Counted from the first letter of the stretch, positions 26,839-37,905 are shown. The stretch is 64,000 nt of DNA from Puniceicoccaceae bacterium (GCA_902587165.1 CACIKF010000005.1:1-64000); one strand, 5' to 3'. Program-made: numbers and translations. Notes: generated by a model not told the origin, from the sequence alone.

Positions 26839-28386
26839 CTACTCCCACTCGATGGTGCTGGGAGGCTTGGAACTGATATCCAGCACGACGCGGTTGCAAC
26901 CAGTGACTTCGTTGATGATGCGACTGGAGATGGTGCGGAGCACCTCATAGGGCACACGGGCCCAGTCGGCGGTCATTGCGTCGACACTCTCCACGATGCG
27001 TAGCGCGACGACATTTTCGTAGGTACGCTCATCGCCCATCACTCCAACGGTCTTAACCGGAAGGAAGACGCAAAAGGATTGCCAAACCTTATAATAAAGA
27101 TCCGCGGCCATCATCTCCTCTTGGAGAATCGCATCGGCCTTGCGGAGCACGTCGAGGTCCTTTTTTACGATGGGACCCATCACGCGGACACCAAGACCGG
27201 GACCTGGAAATGGCTGGCGCCAAACGACCTCCTTGGGTAGACCAAGCTCTGAGCCGAGTTCACGGACTTCGTCTTTAAAGAGCTCACGCAAAGGCTCGAG
27301 GAGGCCAAGTTTCATCTTCTTGGGCAAACCGCCAACGTTGTGGTGGCTCTTAATCAGTGCTGCTGGATTCCCTTCAATCGCGACCGATTCAATCACATCG
27401 GGATAGAGTGTGCCCTGAGCAAGGAAGGCGTAGTCGCCCTTTTTTTTAAGTTTTTTGACCTCTTGATCGAAAACTTCGACAAAGCTGTTGCCTATGATCT
27501 TGCGCTTTTTCTCCGGGTCGGCAACTTCCTTGAGGCGATCAAGGAAGAGTTTCGATTTTTTAGCAACTCGCACGTCGAGGTCGAAGTGATCGCCATAAAG
27601 CTTCTCTACCTGTTCACGTTCATGAAGACGGAGCAGTCCGTTATCGACGAAGACACAGGTTAACTGCTTACCGATGGCTCGGTGAATCAATGCAGCGGCG
27701 ACGGAGGAATCGACACCGCCACTCAAACCAAGGATGACACGTTTTTCGCCGACAGTGTCACGGATCTGGCGGATGGACTCTTCGATGTAGTTGGCCATGG
27801 ACCACTCCCCTTTACATTTGCAAATCTTAATCAAGAAATTGGAGAGCACTTCCATACCCATCTCGGAGTGCGCCACTTCGGGGTGAAACTGCATACCGTA
27901 GAAATTACGCTTTGGATCTTGGATAGTTGCGAAGGGAGAGTTTTCAGTTGATGCGATGGCTTCGAAGCCCTTCGGCAGTTTTTCGAGGCGATCGCCGTGA
28001 GAGTTCCAGACGCGGAGAATTTTGGGTAGACCTGCGAAGAGCTTACCTTTTTTTGAGATGCTCAGTGTGCCGTGCCCAAACTCGCGTTGTAAGCTTTTGC
28101 CTACCTTGCCACCAAGCATGTGTGCCATCAACTGCTCTCCATAACAGATACCGAGCACAGGGACTCCTAGTTCAAAAACTTTTTTGTCGGGCCGCGGCGA
28201 AGCTTTGATTAAAACTGAGGATGGCCCACCTGAAAGAATGATGCCTTTAATACCTTCTTTCTTTAGGACGCTCGCCTTCGTATTGTAAGGATAAATCCGA
28301 GACAGGACATGAGCCTCACGGATGCGACGGGCGATGACTTGTGTGTATTGTGAGCCGAAGTCTAGAACTGCGATGATGTCTGGCAT
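26839..28386 (-). CDS. guaA: GMP synthase (glutamine-hydrolysing)
   Basis: 515 residues with both domains. Class I glutamine amidotransferase: [32 protein letters not shown] with the nucleophilic cysteine, and FHPEVAHS. Synthetase: [18 protein letters not shown]-pyrophosphatase loop near residue 220, and the C-terminal dimerisation domain ending [16 protein letters not shown]. It makes GMP from XMP, glutamine and ATP. It is the last gene of the minus-strand run from lpxD and prs, which supply envelope and nucleotide precursors. Confidence 0.97.
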   Translation of the reverse strand: MPDIIAVLDFGSQYTQVIARRIREAHVLSRIYPYNTKASVLKKEGIKGIILSGGPSSVLIKASPRPDKKVFELGVPVLGICYGEQLMAHMLGGKVGKSLQREFGHGTLSISKKGKLFAGLPKILRVWNSHGDRLEKLPKGFEAIASTENSPFATIQDPKRNFYGMQFHPEVAHSEMGMEVLSNFLIKICKCKGEWSMANYIEESIRQIRDTVGEKRVILGLSGGVDSSVAAALIHRAIGKQLTCVFVDNGLLRLHEREQVEKLYGDHFDLDVRVAKKSKLFLDRLKEVADPEKKRKIIGNSFVEVFDQEVKKLKKKGDYAFLAQGTLYPDVIESVAIEGNPAALIKSHHNVGGLPKKMKLGLLEPLRELFKDEVRELGSELGLPKEVVWRQPFPGPGLGVRVMGPIVKKDLDVLRKADAILQEEMMAADLYYKVWQSFCVFLPVKTVGVMGDERTYENVVALRIVESVDAMTADWARVPYEVLRTISSRIINEVTGCNRVVLDISSKPPSTIEWE

Positions 28387-28423
28387 TTTGTAAGATTTAG
28401 AAATTTTGAATTAGAAAAATGGC

Positions 28424-28657
28424 TCAAAAACGTAAGCGACCATTGGTAAAGCCACATTGGGGGCAATCGCATTCTTCGCTCAGATGCGGCCCCGTATAGA
28501 TCTGGCTGCACTTGATGCAGTGATAGATGACTTTAGCGCGGTGCGCGTCATGGATGTGACCATCACGCCAGTCATAATAGAACCAGAGACCGAAGAGCAG
28601 AATGAATCCTGCCCCCAAATAGAGCAGGAAAAAAATATCCACGTTTAACCCAACCAC
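28424..28657 (-). CDS. Small membrane protein with zinc-ribbon tail
   Basis: 77 residues from a GTG. An N-terminal transmembrane segment (IFFLLYLGAGFILLFGLWFYYDW) is followed by a cytoplasmic tail with CIKCSQIY and CDCPQCGFTN, a four-cysteine zinc ribbon. Function is unknown. It lies between prs and guaA with gaps of 9 and 37 bases, so it belongs to that operon. Confidence 0.7.
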   Translation of the reverse strand: MVGLNVDIFFLLYLGAGFILLFGLWFYYDWRDGHIHDAHRAKVIYHCIKCSQIYTGPHLSEECDCPQCGFTNGRLRF

Positions 28658-28666
28658 GCCCTTTAA

Positions 28667-29620
28667 CTAGAAGCCCTTGATGTCAAAGAGACCAGTGACA
28701 CTTGCATTATTATAAATGCGATTAATCCCCTCACCAAGTAATTCTGCGACACTGAGGACGGTAATCGGTAAACCTGGACGCGCTTGCACTGGCGTTGTGT
28801 TGGTGGTGATGAGCTGATCGATCATACTTTCAGCTAATCGCTTGTAGCCCATTTCATTGAGCACGCCGTGGCTGACAGCTGCCATCACGCTCTTAGCACC
28901 GCTTTCCTTGAGTAATTTCGCAGCAGCACATAGCGTCGCTGCGGTCTCTGTCATATCATCGATCAGCAAAATATCGCGGCCCTCGGTCTCACCGACTAGC
29001 GAAGTCGCTTCAACGGTTTCGGCACTGGTGCGGCGCTTTGCAATAAAACCAATAGGCACATCGAGCATACCTGCGTAAGCAGAGGCCATTTTCATACCTC
29101 CCACATCAGGTGAGAAGAGCGTGAGGTTTTTAGTATCAATATCCTTTAAATACTGGAACAAGACTGGCGAAGCGTAGAGATGGTCGACCGGGATGTCGAA
29201 GAAGCCTTGAATTTGTTGCGCATGAAGATCGACCGTAAGAACGCGGTCTGTGCCCGCGGAGACCAACAGATTGGCCACTAGTTTCGAAGTTATTGGTACG
29301 CGAGGTTGATCTTTTCGATCTTGTCGAGCGTAGCCATAGAAAGGAATGACGGCAGTAATACGTTTGGCTGAAGCGCGGCGAGCAGCATCGATCATGATAA
29401 AGAGCTCCATCAAGTTTTGATTGGCTGGATTACAAGTGGACTGAATGATGAACACATCCGCACCACGAACATTTTCGTTGATTCGGACAAAGCTCTCACC
29501 ATCGGGGAAACTGACGACATCGGCCTTGCCTAGCGGCACCTTGAGATATTCGCAGATCTCCTTGGCAAGAGCGGGATTTGAATTACCACAGAATATTTTG
29601 AGAGGACTTTCTTTCATCAT
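28667..29620 (-). CDS. prs: Ribose-phosphate pyrophosphokinase
   Basis: 317 residues from ATG 29620 (GTG 29629 and ATG 29617 are also possible). It makes PRPP from ribose 5-phosphate and ATP, feeding purine, pyrimidine, histidine and tryptophan synthesis. Motifs: FCGNSNPALAKEICEYL, FPDGESFVRI, YGYARQDRKD catalytic flexible loop, DLHAQQIQGFFDIPVDHLYASPV, and the PRPP-binding loop DILLIDDMTETAATL near residue 220. The start is a few bases from the lpxD stop. Confidence 0.95.
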   Translation of the reverse strand: MMKESPLKIFCGNSNPALAKEICEYLKVPLGKADVVSFPDGESFVRINENVRGADVFIIQSTCNPANQNLMELFIMIDAARRASAKRITAVIPFYGYARQDRKDQPRVPITSKLVANLLVSAGTDRVLTVDLHAQQIQGFFDIPVDHLYASPVLFQYLKDIDTKNLTLFSPDVGGMKMASAYAGMLDVPIGFIAKRRTSAETVEATSLVGETEGRDILLIDDMTETAATLCAAAKLLKESGAKSVMAAVSHGVLNEMGYKRLAESMIDQLITTNTTPVQARPGLPITVLSVAELLGEGINRIYNNASVTGLFDIKGF

Positions 29621-29635
29621 TGTTAACACGGACTA

Positions 29636-30685
29636 TTAGAGATCGTTAGATGCAGAATTCACCCTTTTTTCGAGTTGATCAAACCTTTTGAAAAGATCGG
29701 GCAATTTTCGTTGTAGAACAGCCACCCGGTTGAAGAGCATCATCGGCATGGCAGGGTAACCACGAACCTTTGATTGCACCTCTACATCGCTGAGTACGGC
29801 GGTGCCTCCAGCAATCATAGCACCGGAGCCAATTTTTAAATGCCCTCCGAGTCCAGCTTGCCCACCAACGATAACACCATCACCTAAGACCGTACTGCCA
29901 CTGATGCCGACCTGAGCGACAATTAAACAGTGCTGCCCAATTCGCACATTATGCGCAATCTGCACCTGATTATCGACCTTCGTGCCAGCGCCAATCTGAG
30001 TCGAGCCGAAGCGGGCTCGGTCGATCGTCGAGTTGGCGCCGATATCAACATCGGCATCCGTGACTACATTCCCGATCTGCGGAACGCGCTGATGGCTGCC
30101 GTTATGATATTCGTAGCCGTAGCCGTCTGAGCCAATCACGCTACCAGACATTACTCGATTTCGCTCACCGATCTCGCAATAGTCACCTACCGAAACACGT
30201 GGAAATAAATACGCCCCGTCACCGATAACAGCGGCACGACCTATCGTAACATGGCTCTCCAATACAGATGCCCCAACTTTTGCGCCAGATCCTATATAGC
30301 AAAATGCGCCGATACTAGCTTCTGGTGAAACTTCCGCATCGGGCTCAATCACTGAGCTAGGGTGAACACCCGCAGATGGTTTGGGCAATAACTTGCCCTC
30401 AATATCGCGGCAAATCAATGCAAGGGCGAATGAGGGGTTTTTGAGTTTCAAATAAAGCTGACCGGCCTTGGGCGTCTCTTCGTAGTCATTAGGAACAAGT
30501 ATGACGGAAGCCTGCGAATCGGCCACTTTTGAGCGGTATTTAGGGTTTCCTAGAAACGAAAGGTCGCCCGATTCGGCCTCAGTCAGTGACGCAATACCTC
30601 GTATTGAGCCGTCATAAGCACCAAGAATTTGACAATCCTTACCTAGGATTTCGAGGATACGTTTAGTAGAATAATTTAAAGCCAT
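29636..30685 (-). CDS. lpxD: UDP-3-O-acylglucosamine N-acyltransferase
   Basis: 349 residues from the ATG at 30685 (MALNYSTKRILEIL). It adds the second acyl chain in lipid A synthesis. The N-terminal uridine-binding domain (ESGDLSFLGNPKYRSKVADSQASVILV) is followed by left-handed beta-helix hexapeptide repeats, including the AHNVRIGQHCLIVAQVGISG catalytic-histidine region, and a C-terminal helix. Upstream on the same strand are the Skp and BamA genes, the common bamA-skp-lpxD order, though a terminator hairpin separates Skp from lpxD. Confidence 0.95.
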   Translation of the reverse strand: MALNYSTKRILEILGKDCQILGAYDGSIRGIASLTEAESGDLSFLGNPKYRSKVADSQASVILVPNDYEETPKAGQLYLKLKNPSFALALICRDIEGKLLPKPSAGVHPSSVIEPDAEVSPEASIGAFCYIGSGAKVGASVLESHVTIGRAAVIGDGAYLFPRVSVGDYCEIGERNRVMSGSVIGSDGYGYEYHNGSHQRVPQIGNVVTDADVDIGANSTIDRARFGSTQIGAGTKVDNQVQIAHNVRIGQHCLIVAQVGISGSTVLGDGVIVGGQAGLGGHLKIGSGAMIAGGTAVLSDVEVQSKVRGYPAMPMMLFNRVAVLQRKLPDLFKRFDQLEKRVNSASNDL

Positions 30686-30700
30686 GGTGTATATAAACAA

Positions 30701-30732
30701 AAAACCCTGTCCTATGCGAGAACAGGGTTTTT
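30701..30732 (-). terminator. Intrinsic terminator between skp and lpxD
   Basis: An AAAACCCTGT/ACAGGGTTTT hairpin with a 10-11-base loop and a T run on the minus strand, just after the Skp gene and 16 bases before lpxD. It should reduce readthrough from the BamA-Skp unit into lpxD. It can also fold on the plus strand. Confidence 0.75.
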
Positions 30733-30753
30733 GAAAATTGAAATTAATCTAAA

Positions 30754-31296
30754 TTATTCACCGGAATTGAGAACGGCAATTACAGCGTCAGAAATCTCGA
30801 GCGCGTCGGAGGAGTAAATAAGGTTGTTCTTGGGGACAACGAGATCAATTCCTTTGTCTTCAGCGACTGTCTTGACTGCCTCAACAGCCTTCGCTTGGAG
30901 AGGTGCGAGGTCCTCTTCCTGGCCTTGCTGTGCGAGTGCCTGCGCTTGCTGACGGAATTGATTTAAGTTAGCCTGCGCCTCTTGAAGCTTTGCTTGGAGT
31001 TCAGGGAGCGCAGCTGCAGCCTCTGCACGCGCCTCTTCGCTCGCTGCTGGGTTACTTGCCTTGGTTTCGATTTCGCGGCCCTCTGTAACGATGGCTTGAA
31101 TGCTAGTCTGCATTCTTTGCATTTCCTCTTCAACCGGAGCTACAGAGCCTCTGACTTTTTCAACAGCTGATTGAAATTCAGTGAAGTCAGCAAGGACCCG
31201 TTGCACGTCGACGACGCCAACAATCGGAGCCTTTTGGGCCAAAAGCCCAGTAACGAGCAAGAGAGAAGCAAAAATAAGGATAGAGAATTTTTTCAT
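30754..31296 (-). CDS. OmpH/Skp periplasmic chaperone
   Basis: 180 residues with a signal peptide (MKKFSILIFASLLLVTGLLAQ). KAPIVGVVDVQRVLADFTEFQSAVEKV is the OmpH/Skp start, followed by an alanine- and glutamine-rich coiled coil (residues about 60-135) that forms the tentacles, and the typical IDLVVPKNNLIYSSDALEISDAVIAVLN end. It escorts outer-membrane proteins to BamA, whose gene is directly upstream (gap 42). Confidence 0.9.
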   Translation of the reverse strand: MKKFSILIFASLLLVTGLLAQKAPIVGVVDVQRVLADFTEFQSAVEKVRGSVAPVEEEMQRMQTSIQAIVTEGREIETKASNPAASEEARAEAAAALPELQAKLQEAQANLNQFRQQAQALAQQGQEEDLAPLQAKAVEAVKTVAEDKGIDLVVPKNNLIYSSDALEISDAVIAVLNSGE

Positions 31297-31338
31297 GAGT
31301 ATGTATTTATGTAGTTGAGTTATTAGATTAAAGCACGA

Positions 31339-33723
31339 CTAAAAGCGTGTGCCAAAGGAAAAATTGAACTGCGAGCCTCCACCAGCACCTTCTGGGGAAG
31401 TAATAGGTATACCTAGGTCGAGCTTGAGCGGCGAGCCCATGAGCATAATACGCGCCCCTACGCCCCAATTGTCGGCGTACTCAGACATACTAAAATCAAA
31501 ATCATTTTCATTAACAAATCCCCAGTCATAGAACACGACTAGCCCCAAAGGCTCCGCAATTCGGAAACCATACTCAAGAGAAACCAAGGCGTATGAGTTG
31601 CCGCCCACTGATTCATTGGGGTCATCTTCATCACGATTACCCACTTCCCGGTAATCAAAGCCGCGGAGGGTATCGGGCCCGCCTAGATAGAAGCGGTCGT
31701 AAAAAGGGACGATGTCACTCTGGCCAAAAGGTGACACATTACCTACGCGTGCAATAATGGAGAGCGACTGCTCGTAGGCATCGAATGTGGGAATGAACTG
31801 GGCAGTCCGCCCTTCCATTTTGTGGTAATTGATGTCACCACCGATGCCCGCATACTCAAACTTGAGTGAAGAACGCTGGCCCTTGCGCGTAAAGATAAGG
31901 GTCTCTCTGGTATCGCGGAGAAAAGTGAGGCCGACCTTAGAGACCAAGTCTTCACCCTCTGCACGCTGGAAAACATCGGCAATACCATCATTTGTAATCG
32001 AGCCATCACCATTGTCAACTGCACCAGCAGCAGTAGGATTGCGATCTACGTCAAAAATATCAACCAGCTCTAAACGGTAAGAAAGACGTGCTTCGACCAA
32101 CTCGAAGAGGCGGCGGCGGAGGTAGAGCTCGAAGCCTGTCCGTAACTCGTTATAATCAGTACTATTGTAATCGGATTCTGTACGGTAGATCTCGACCCCG
32201 AAAGCAAGGCGTTGCTCGAATAACCAAGGCTCCTCAAAACCAATCAACACCTGGTTACTGGTCGTACCGGCCGAGGCGCGGAAACGGAACTTTTGGCCAT
32301 CACCTTGAAATCCAGAACGCCAATTGAAGAGGTCAAAGTTACTTTGTAATACCTCGAAATACATGACGAAGCTTTCGACTGAACCGAAGCCCGCACCAAA
32401 AGTGAAGCTACCCGTGCGGCCTTCCCTCACAGTAATGCCTAAATCTTTACGCCCCGGGATGTTTGTAGGTTCAGGGTTTAGACGGACATCATCAAAGAAA
32501 CCAATATTTTTGAGACGTCGCTCGCTAACATCCATGCGTCTAAGGTCAAATATATCACCAGGGGTGAGTGCTAACTCACGGATGATGACTCGTGATTTAG
32601 ACTTAGTATTACCCTCCACGTTGATCGACTCCACGTAGAATTTCTCACTCTCACGCACTCGGAAGACGACATCAATCTGACGAGTCTCCATATTCGGTAC
32701 GCGTTCGGCACGGACCCGAGTATTAAGGTAGCCACTAGAGGTGTAGTAATCACGAATGGCGATAGCGGCATCATCCACGCCTTGAGGAGAAAATGGATCA
32801 CCCTTTTCTAGGCGCAGCTCGTTGAGCAGCTCGTCCGTTGTATAGACGGTGGCATTTTCAACAGAGAAATCTCCAAGATAATAAAGCTGTCCCTCAACTA
32901 TTGGAATGGTAATTACGATTTCATCAGACTCTACGAAATCAATAGATACCTTCTCTTCGTTGATCTCACAATCGAGATAACCAGAGTCACTATAAAATTT
33001 ACGCAAAATGGTGAGGTCTTCTTTAAATTTCTTTTCGTCGAACCTTCCAGAACCCGTTAACCAAGAGAGCCAACCGTGCTTGTTTGTTTCAAGTTGCTTG
33101 AGCAGCTTCTTATCAGAAAATGATTCGTTTCCTTCGAAAAAGATTTCATCGATACGGACTTTGCCACCTTCGTCGACATCGTAATTGACCACAGCGTAGC
33201 CAGTTTGTTCATCTCGCTCTATACGATAATCGACCTCTACATCAGGAAAGCCTTTTTCAATGTAGTAAGCGGCAATGTTATCCGCGCCAACGCTAACTAG
33301 ATATTCGTCCAAAGAGCTGCCGGTTTCGATCTCGGCTTTTGAGGCTAGACGTGAGTCGGTATATTTGTCGTTACCAAGAAAGCGAATGCGTTCGATAGTG
33401 TACTTAGAAACTAGCTCAAATACTAGGTCGATGGTTTGATCTTGGGCCTTGTCGACACGTGCTTCAACAAATTCAAAATAACCAGTGCTGTAGAGGGCGC
33501 GAATCGACTGGTCGAGCAGCGCTGGATTATAATTCATACCGGGCCGAAGCTGCACATTACCCAGGACATATTGGTCACTGGTTGAGCGAAAACCATCGAA
33601 CTCAGTGATAATTCGGTTGATAATAGGATAGGTTTCAACCTCCTGAGCGAAAGTAAATTGATTCGGTAGAGCCGGAGCAAGCAAGCTGACCACGGAGAAT
33701 GAGAGTGTCTGTAGGATACGCAT
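31339..33723 (-). CDS. bamA: Outer-membrane protein assembly factor BamA
   Basis: 794 residues. A signal peptide ([20 protein letters not shown]) precedes five POTRA domains (about residues 30-430, e.g. [55 protein letters not shown]), then a 16-strand barrel with [18 protein letters not shown] (the VRGF-like loop 6 motif, here LRGF) and a C-terminal FSFGTRF. It is the core of the BAM complex and essential. The neighbours Skp and lpxD support the assignment. Confidence 0.95.
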   Translation of the reverse strand: MRILQTLSFSVVSLLAPALPNQFTFAQEVETYPIINRIITEFDGFRSTSDQYVLGNVQLRPGMNYNPALLDQSIRALYSTGYFEFVEARVDKAQDQTIDLVFELVSKYTIERIRFLGNDKYTDSRLASKAEIETGSSLDEYLVSVGADNIAAYYIEKGFPDVEVDYRIERDEQTGYAVVNYDVDEGGKVRIDEIFFEGNESFSDKKLLKQLETNKHGWLSWLTGSGRFDEKKFKEDLTILRKFYSDSGYLDCEINEEKVSIDFVESDEIVITIPIVEGQLYYLGDFSVENATVYTTDELLNELRLEKGDPFSPQGVDDAAIAIRDYYTSSGYLNTRVRAERVPNMETRQIDVVFRVRESEKFYVESINVEGNTKSKSRVIIRELALTPGDIFDLRRMDVSERRLKNIGFFDDVRLNPEPTNIPGRKDLGITVREGRTGSFTFGAGFGSVESFVMYFEVLQSNFDLFNWRSGFQGDGQKFRFRASAGTTSNQVLIGFEEPWLFEQRLAFGVEIYRTESDYNSTDYNELRTGFELYLRRRLFELVEARLSYRLELVDIFDVDRNPTAAGAVDNGDGSITNDGIADVFQRAEGEDLVSKVGLTFLRDTRETLIFTRKGQRSSLKFEYAGIGGDINYHKMEGRTAQFIPTFDAYEQSLSIIARVGNVSPFGQSDIVPFYDRFYLGGPDTLRGFDYREVGNRDEDDPNESVGGNSYALVSLEYGFRIAEPLGLVVFYDWGFVNENDFDFSMSEYADNWGVGARIMLMGSPLKLDLGIPITSPEGAGGGSQFNFSFGTRF

Positions 33724-33748
33724 TTTAAAAGGTGGTCAGTCGAAGCGT

Positions 33749-35191
33749 TTAGCGGAGAAAATTCTCGTATCTTGTGTAGCGGCGAACAAATGTCAGGTCG
33801 ATTTCACCAACGGGGCCATTCCGCTGCTTGGCAATGATTAATTTAATATGCTCGTGCTCATTATAAGCGCCCCCGCCATCGACAGCCTCATCGTCGTCGC
33901 TCTTTTTTGGGCGATGAAGTAGCATCACAACGTCAGCATCTTGCTCAATCGACCCAGATTCACGAAGATCGGAGAGACGTGGATCGCGGTTCTCTCTCTC
34001 GGACTCGCGATTTAGCTGACTCAGCACGACGACTGGCACATTGAGCTCTTTGGCCATGCCTTTAACGCCGCGAGAAATATCGGCGATCTGTTGTTCACGT
34101 GGAGCCCGTGAGTCAGTGCCTTTTATCAGCTGGAGGTAGTCAATGACGATCAAGCCTAATCGGTGCTTTGCATCAATTCGTCTAGCTTTAGCGCGAATAT
34201 CGAGAATCGTGGATGTTGCTGAGTCATCGATCCAGAGGGGCTGGCCTTTGAGTTCTTTAACTGTGTTTGCAATTTCTTGCATGTCCTTCTTGGACGCTAT
34301 ACGATCCCGAATCTTTCTCATATCAGCGCGAGCACGGCAGCAGATCAAACGCATAGCTAGCTGCGAAGCGGTCATTTCAAGACTGAAGACCAGAACACCA
34401 GTTGCAGGACGACCACCGTCTGGGAGAATCGCATGCTCCGCGAAATTCATAGCAAAACTGGTCTTTCCCACTGAAGGGCGGGCTGCCAAAACGATCATTT
34501 GACCTGGATGAAAACCATATGTCATTCCATCGAGATCTCGGAAACCAGACATGACGCCGTCGGCCTCACTTTTGCCGTTTAACATCGCGTATATGTCAGC
34601 AACAGCTTGCTCAAGCGGTTCATCAATCGCGGTCGCTACTTTAATAATGCGCCCACTGCTAATATTATGTATTTCCTCTTCTATTCGATCGATGAATACA
34701 GAAATATCTTCTTGCTGTTCATAACATGCCTCGGTCGCCTCTCGTGATGTGCGGATTAGCCTGCGCAATAAATATTTCTCGTGAACAATACCTGCGTAAT
34801 ACTTTGCGTGGGCGGGTGTTTCAATTCTACCCTGAATATGGTAGATCCCTGCAATACCCCCGATCTCTTCAGAAATACCCTCTTTAACCAAGTATTCGTG
34901 CAAAATAATCTCATCGACAGGATTACCCTGTTCGAAGAGCGAGATGATTGCAGAGAAGATAATCTGGTGCTGTGTCTTAAAAAAACATTCTGGAGAGATG
35001 TGACTCTCGATGCATGTCGTGATGACGTCGTGACCACCATCAATGAGGCAAGCCGCTAGTAAGCCTTCTTCCGCCTCGATGTTGTGAGGCTGAGTACGTA
35101 TTGAGTCCTCAGTCAGAGAATTTCCCTTTTTGCTGGAAAACTTTCTATCGCTATTAGCTCGCCCGAAAGCTGGTTCTGAATCAGAAGACAT
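33749..35191 (-). CDS. dnaB: Replicative DNA helicase
   Basis: 480 residues. An N-terminal DnaB domain ([20 protein letters not shown]) and linker lead to the RecA-like motor: P-loop [17 protein letters not shown] near residue 230, Walker [15 protein letters not shown], and the [39 protein letters not shown] signature. It unwinds the fork. The ribosomal and ssb genes beside it give the widespread rpsF-ssb-rplI-dnaB order. There is no intein. Confidence 0.97.
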   Translation of the reverse strand: MSSDSEPAFGRANSDRKFSSKKGNSLTEDSIRTQPHNIEAEEGLLAACLIDGGHDVITTCIESHISPECFFKTQHQIIFSAIISLFEQGNPVDEIILHEYLVKEGISEEIGGIAGIYHIQGRIETPAHAKYYAGIVHEKYLLRRLIRTSREATEACYEQQEDISVFIDRIEEEIHNISSGRIIKVATAIDEPLEQAVADIYAMLNGKSEADGVMSGFRDLDGMTYGFHPGQMIVLAARPSVGKTSFAMNFAEHAILPDGGRPATGVLVFSLEMTASQLAMRLICCRARADMRKIRDRIASKKDMQEIANTVKELKGQPLWIDDSATSTILDIRAKARRIDAKHRLGLIVIDYLQLIKGTDSRAPREQQIADISRGVKGMAKELNVPVVVLSQLNRESERENRDPRLSDLRESGSIEQDADVVMLLHRPKKSDDDEAVDGGGAYNEHEHIKLIIAKQRNGPVGEIDLTFVRRYTRYENFLR

Positions 35192-35228
35192 CCCCTATTG
35201 AATGAAAACAACGAGGCCTTGCCAACAA

Positions 35229-35735
35229 TTATTCGTCGTCCTCGGTAATTTCTTCTTCGGAATCCGCACTTTCTTCAATTGGATTCTCGGAGACGACTTC
35301 AAACTTGAGTTCTGTCTCTATGTCCGCATGTAGCTTAATATTAGCCGTATGTGAACCGAGCTGCTTAATAGGTGCAGCTATCTGAAGTTGCTTCTTCACC
35401 AGCTCGATCCCCTCTGTCTTTAGGCGCTCCAATACGTCGTTAGCAGTAACCGCGCCGAACATTTTACCACCCTCGCCTGTTTTCACAGCGATCGCGATAC
35501 TTGTCTTCTCGATGCGTTCGCTGAGTGCGCGTGAATCCTCAAATTCCTTTTGCTCTCGCACTTCACGCGCTTTGAGGAGCGACTCGACGTGCTTCTTGTT
35601 AGCCTGCGTGATAGGTAGAGCTAATTTACGAGGCAGCAAAAAGTTGCGGGCAAAGCCAGCTTTTACAGTGACTGTGTCGCCTTCGGCGCCGAGTCCATTA
35701 ATGGGTTGAAGGAGGAGAACCTGATTGTTGGCCAT
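35229..35735 (-). CDS. rplI: 50S ribosomal protein L9
   Basis: 168 residues. The N-terminal VLLLQPINGLGAEGDTVTVKAGFARNFLLPRKLALP is diagnostic, and a long connecting helix follows (ESLLKAREVREQKEFEDSRALSERIEKT). The C-terminal domain ends in an acidic tail of about 20 residues (EESADSEEEITEDDE) that extends it beyond the usual 150. It lies between ssb and dnaB. Confidence 0.97.
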   Translation of the reverse strand: MANNQVLLLQPINGLGAEGDTVTVKAGFARNFLLPRKLALPITQANKKHVESLLKAREVREQKEFEDSRALSERIEKTSIAIAVKTGEGGKMFGAVTANDVLERLKTEGIELVKKQLQIAAPIKQLGSHTANIKLHADIETELKFEVVSENPIEESADSEEEITEDDE

Positions 35736-35792
35736 GATGCTGTCGGTGTGTTAAATTAGTTGTTGGTAAATTGAAAAAAGGAAGTTCTAAGC

Positions 35793-36263
35793 CTAAAATG
35801 GCACGTCTTCATCGAGAGTGTCGTCGTCCGCGGAGAAGTCTTCACTTGCCGCGGGCTTCTCAGCGGCTGCCTGACGCTTGGGGGGTGAGCTCTGTTCGTA
35901 AGCTCCGGAGTTGTTGTTAGAATCACTGTCGTCGCGATTACCAACGAATTGAAAAGTCTCCATCACGACGCCCATTTTACTTCGCTTTTGTCCTTCACTA
36001 GACTCCCATTGATCGAGCTTGAGGCGACCTTCGATTAGGATAGGCTTACCCTTGCGGAAATACTTAGTGATCACCTCAGCCTGCTTACCAAATGCGTCAA
36101 TATCGACGAAAGTGGTCTCTTCGCGGCGTTCGCCATCCTTAGTAGTGAATGAGCGAGATACAGCAAGCCCGAGCTTGCAAATAGTCAAACCAGTGGCCGT
36201 CACGCGAGTCTCAGGGTCGCGGGTCAGGTTTCCCATCAAAATGACTTTATTGAATGAGGCCAT
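35793..36263 (-). CDS. ssb: Single-stranded DNA-binding protein
   Basis: 156 residues. The OB-fold (FNKVILMGNLTRDPETRVTATGLTICKLGLAVSRSF, then KGKPILIEGRLKLDQWE) is followed by a flexible linker and an acidic tip ending DEDVPF, the partner-docking motif. It sits between rpsF and rplI, the normal place of the replicative SSB. Confidence 0.96.
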   Translation of the reverse strand: MASFNKVILMGNLTRDPETRVTATGLTICKLGLAVSRSFTTKDGERREETTFVDIDAFGKQAEVITKYFRKGKPILIEGRLKLDQWESSEGQKRSKMGVVMETFQFVGNRDDSDSNNNSGAYEQSSPPKRQAAAEKPAASEDFSADDDTLDEDVPF

Positions 36264-36284
36264 AGTAGTCGTGGACTTGTAGTG

Positions 36285-36584
36285 TTATTTGGACTCGACG
36301 AAGATGCGGTTGATGCGCTTGTCAAGTTTGAGCTTCTCGTTAAGGTTAGAAGGTACATCGCCAGAACCCTCAAAGTAAATCTCAATGTAGTGGCCTTGAG
36401 TGTAGCGGCGATCTGCAGCACGAGCGAAGTCGAGCATACCAAGGTCCTCGCTATCGGATGGCTCGCCTCCAATGGACTTCAATATTTCGTTAAGGTCAGC
36501 CATAACTTTAGCGGAATCGTCTTCGGATTCGCGGAGGTCTAGAATGAAAGTTGCTTTATACTTATTTTTAGTCGTTGTGCTCAT
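36285..36584 (-). CDS. rpsF: 30S ribosomal protein S6
   Basis: 99 residues. KYKATFILDLRESEDDSAKVMADLNEILKSIGGE and RRYTQGHYIEIYFEGSGDVPSNLNEKLKLDKRINRIFVESK match the S6 alpha/beta fold. Its start overlaps the end of pth by 17 bases. Confidence 0.93.
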   Translation of the reverse strand: MSTTTKNKYKATFILDLRESEDDSAKVMADLNEILKSIGGEPSDSEDLGMLDFARAADRRYTQGHYIEIYFEGSGDVPSNLNEKLKLDKRINRIFVESK

Positions 36585-37167
36585 GCGATGTAGCTATGCG
36601 TTGGTTAATTGTTTTCATGGAGGATTCGATGCCTTCATTCAAGATCAAGTGTATCTGATCGAGAAAAATCGGGCTTCGATCCGCCAAAATGCTTAGTTCG
36701 TCCTTTGAAAATTTACTGAGAACATAATCAGCGAGGTCCATCTCTTTGTGTGGTTTTGCTCCGATCCCCACTCGGAAGCGGGCAAAACCTGTGCCGACTT
36801 GAGTTAGTATGTCAGCGATCCCGTTATGCCCGCCAGCACTGCAGTTGACACTCAGTTTAATCCGTCCTAAATCGAGAGTCAGGTCGTCATAAATGACAAG
36901 CATTGATTCAGCGGGGAGCTTGCGGTAGCGCAGCACGGTTCCGAGGGAGCGACCACTAGCATTCATAAAGGTCTGCGGTTTGAGCAGCATAAGCTTGCGT
37001 TCTTCGTATTCGATCACTGCGACTTCTGCTTCAAATCGAGCTTCATGTTTCCACGTAGCACCGTGTTTTGTAGCTATTTGATCAACAAGGGTATAACCGA
37101 TGTTGTGTCGGGTGTTACGGTATTTAGATCCTGGATTTCCAAGACCTGCAATGGCCGCGATGGGCAT
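36568..37167 (-). CDS. pth: Peptidyl-tRNA hydrolase
   Basis: 199 residues from ATG 37167; the frame continues to a TTG at 37191. It releases stalled peptidyl-tRNA. Motifs: AIAGLGNPGSKYRNTRHNIGY with the catalytic histidine, LLKPQTFMNASGRSL, VIYDDLTLDLGRIKL and GGHNGIADI. It overlaps rpsF and follows rplY, the common ctc-pth pair. Confidence 0.95.
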   Translation of the reverse strand: MPIAAIAGLGNPGSKYRNTRHNIGYTLVDQIATKHGATWKHEARFEAEVAVIEYEERKLMLLKPQTFMNASGRSLGTVLRYRKLPAESMLVIYDDLTLDLGRIKLSVNCSAGGHNGIADILTQVGTGFARFRVGIGAKPHKEMDLADYVLSKFSKDELSILADRSPIFLDQIHLILNEGIESSMKTINQRIATSHEHND

Positions 37168-37224
37168 CTGTAAAAGAACGTTGTCGGTCAATATTCGGTA
37201 GAGAAAATTGGCCGGATTAAAGAT

Positions 37225-37905
37225 TTACTTATCTCCTTCGGAGGAGTCGTCATCACTCTCGCCCTCGTCATCGCTGACCTTGGTCGCAGGAACTTCGTCG
37301 GCAGCAACTTCCTCGACTTCGTCCTCAGTAGGCTCGGCTGCCACAGTCGGGTGCTGGACGGAAACAATGACTTGTTTTGGCTCACCCATATAATCGACAT
37401 CCTCGATAACCGGTAAGTCAGCAATTGTGAGCGCATCGCCGACAGCAAGTGCAGAGACGTCAGCTTCAACGTGTTCGGGGAGCTTGGAAGGACGGCAGCG
37501 GATATCGATTTCGAGTGTCTTGTGGTCCAACACACCGCCGTCGTTTTTGACACCAATGCAATCTGCTTCACCGACAAGTTGGACAGGAATCTTAGTGTTG
37601 AAGGCTTGACCACGTTCTACCTCCTGAAAATCAATATGATCAATGGTACTCTTAACAGCATGATACTGAACATCTTGAACTAGACACAGGGCAGTGTCAC
37701 CCTTTTCATCAGTCAGCTCAACTAGGGCAGCGCCGCCTCCAATCTCTCGGTTTAGATCGCGAAAATCAACCGCAGCGACGGTGATCGAGCGAGCATTGCC
37801 CTGACCGTAAAGGGAGGCAGGAATTTTGCCCGATGCGCGCAGGCGACGAGCTACACCGCGGCCGGTGCCTTCACGATTTGTGATGTTAAGTGTATACTGT
37901 TGCAT
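37225..37905 (-). CDS. rplY: 50S ribosomal protein L25/general stress protein Ctc
   Basis: 226 residues, the long Ctc form with two domains. The N-terminal L25 part binds 5S rRNA (YTLNITNREGTGRGVARRLRASGKIPASLYGQGN), and the TL5 domain includes VDISALAVGDALTIADLPVIEDV-like residues. The tail of about 40 residues is very acidic (EDEVEEVAADEVPATKVSDDEGESDDDSSEGD). It is the first gene of the run down to dnaB. Confidence 0.93.
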   Translation of the reverse strand: MQQYTLNITNREGTGRGVARRLRASGKIPASLYGQGNARSITVAAVDFRDLNREIGGGAALVELTDEKGDTALCLVQDVQYHAVKSTIDHIDFQEVERGQAFNTKIPVQLVGEADCIGVKNDGGVLDHKTLEIDIRCRPSKLPEHVEADVSALAVGDALTIADLPVIEDVDYMGEPKQVIVSVQHPTVAAEPTEDEVEEVAADEVPATKVSDDEGESDDDSSEGDK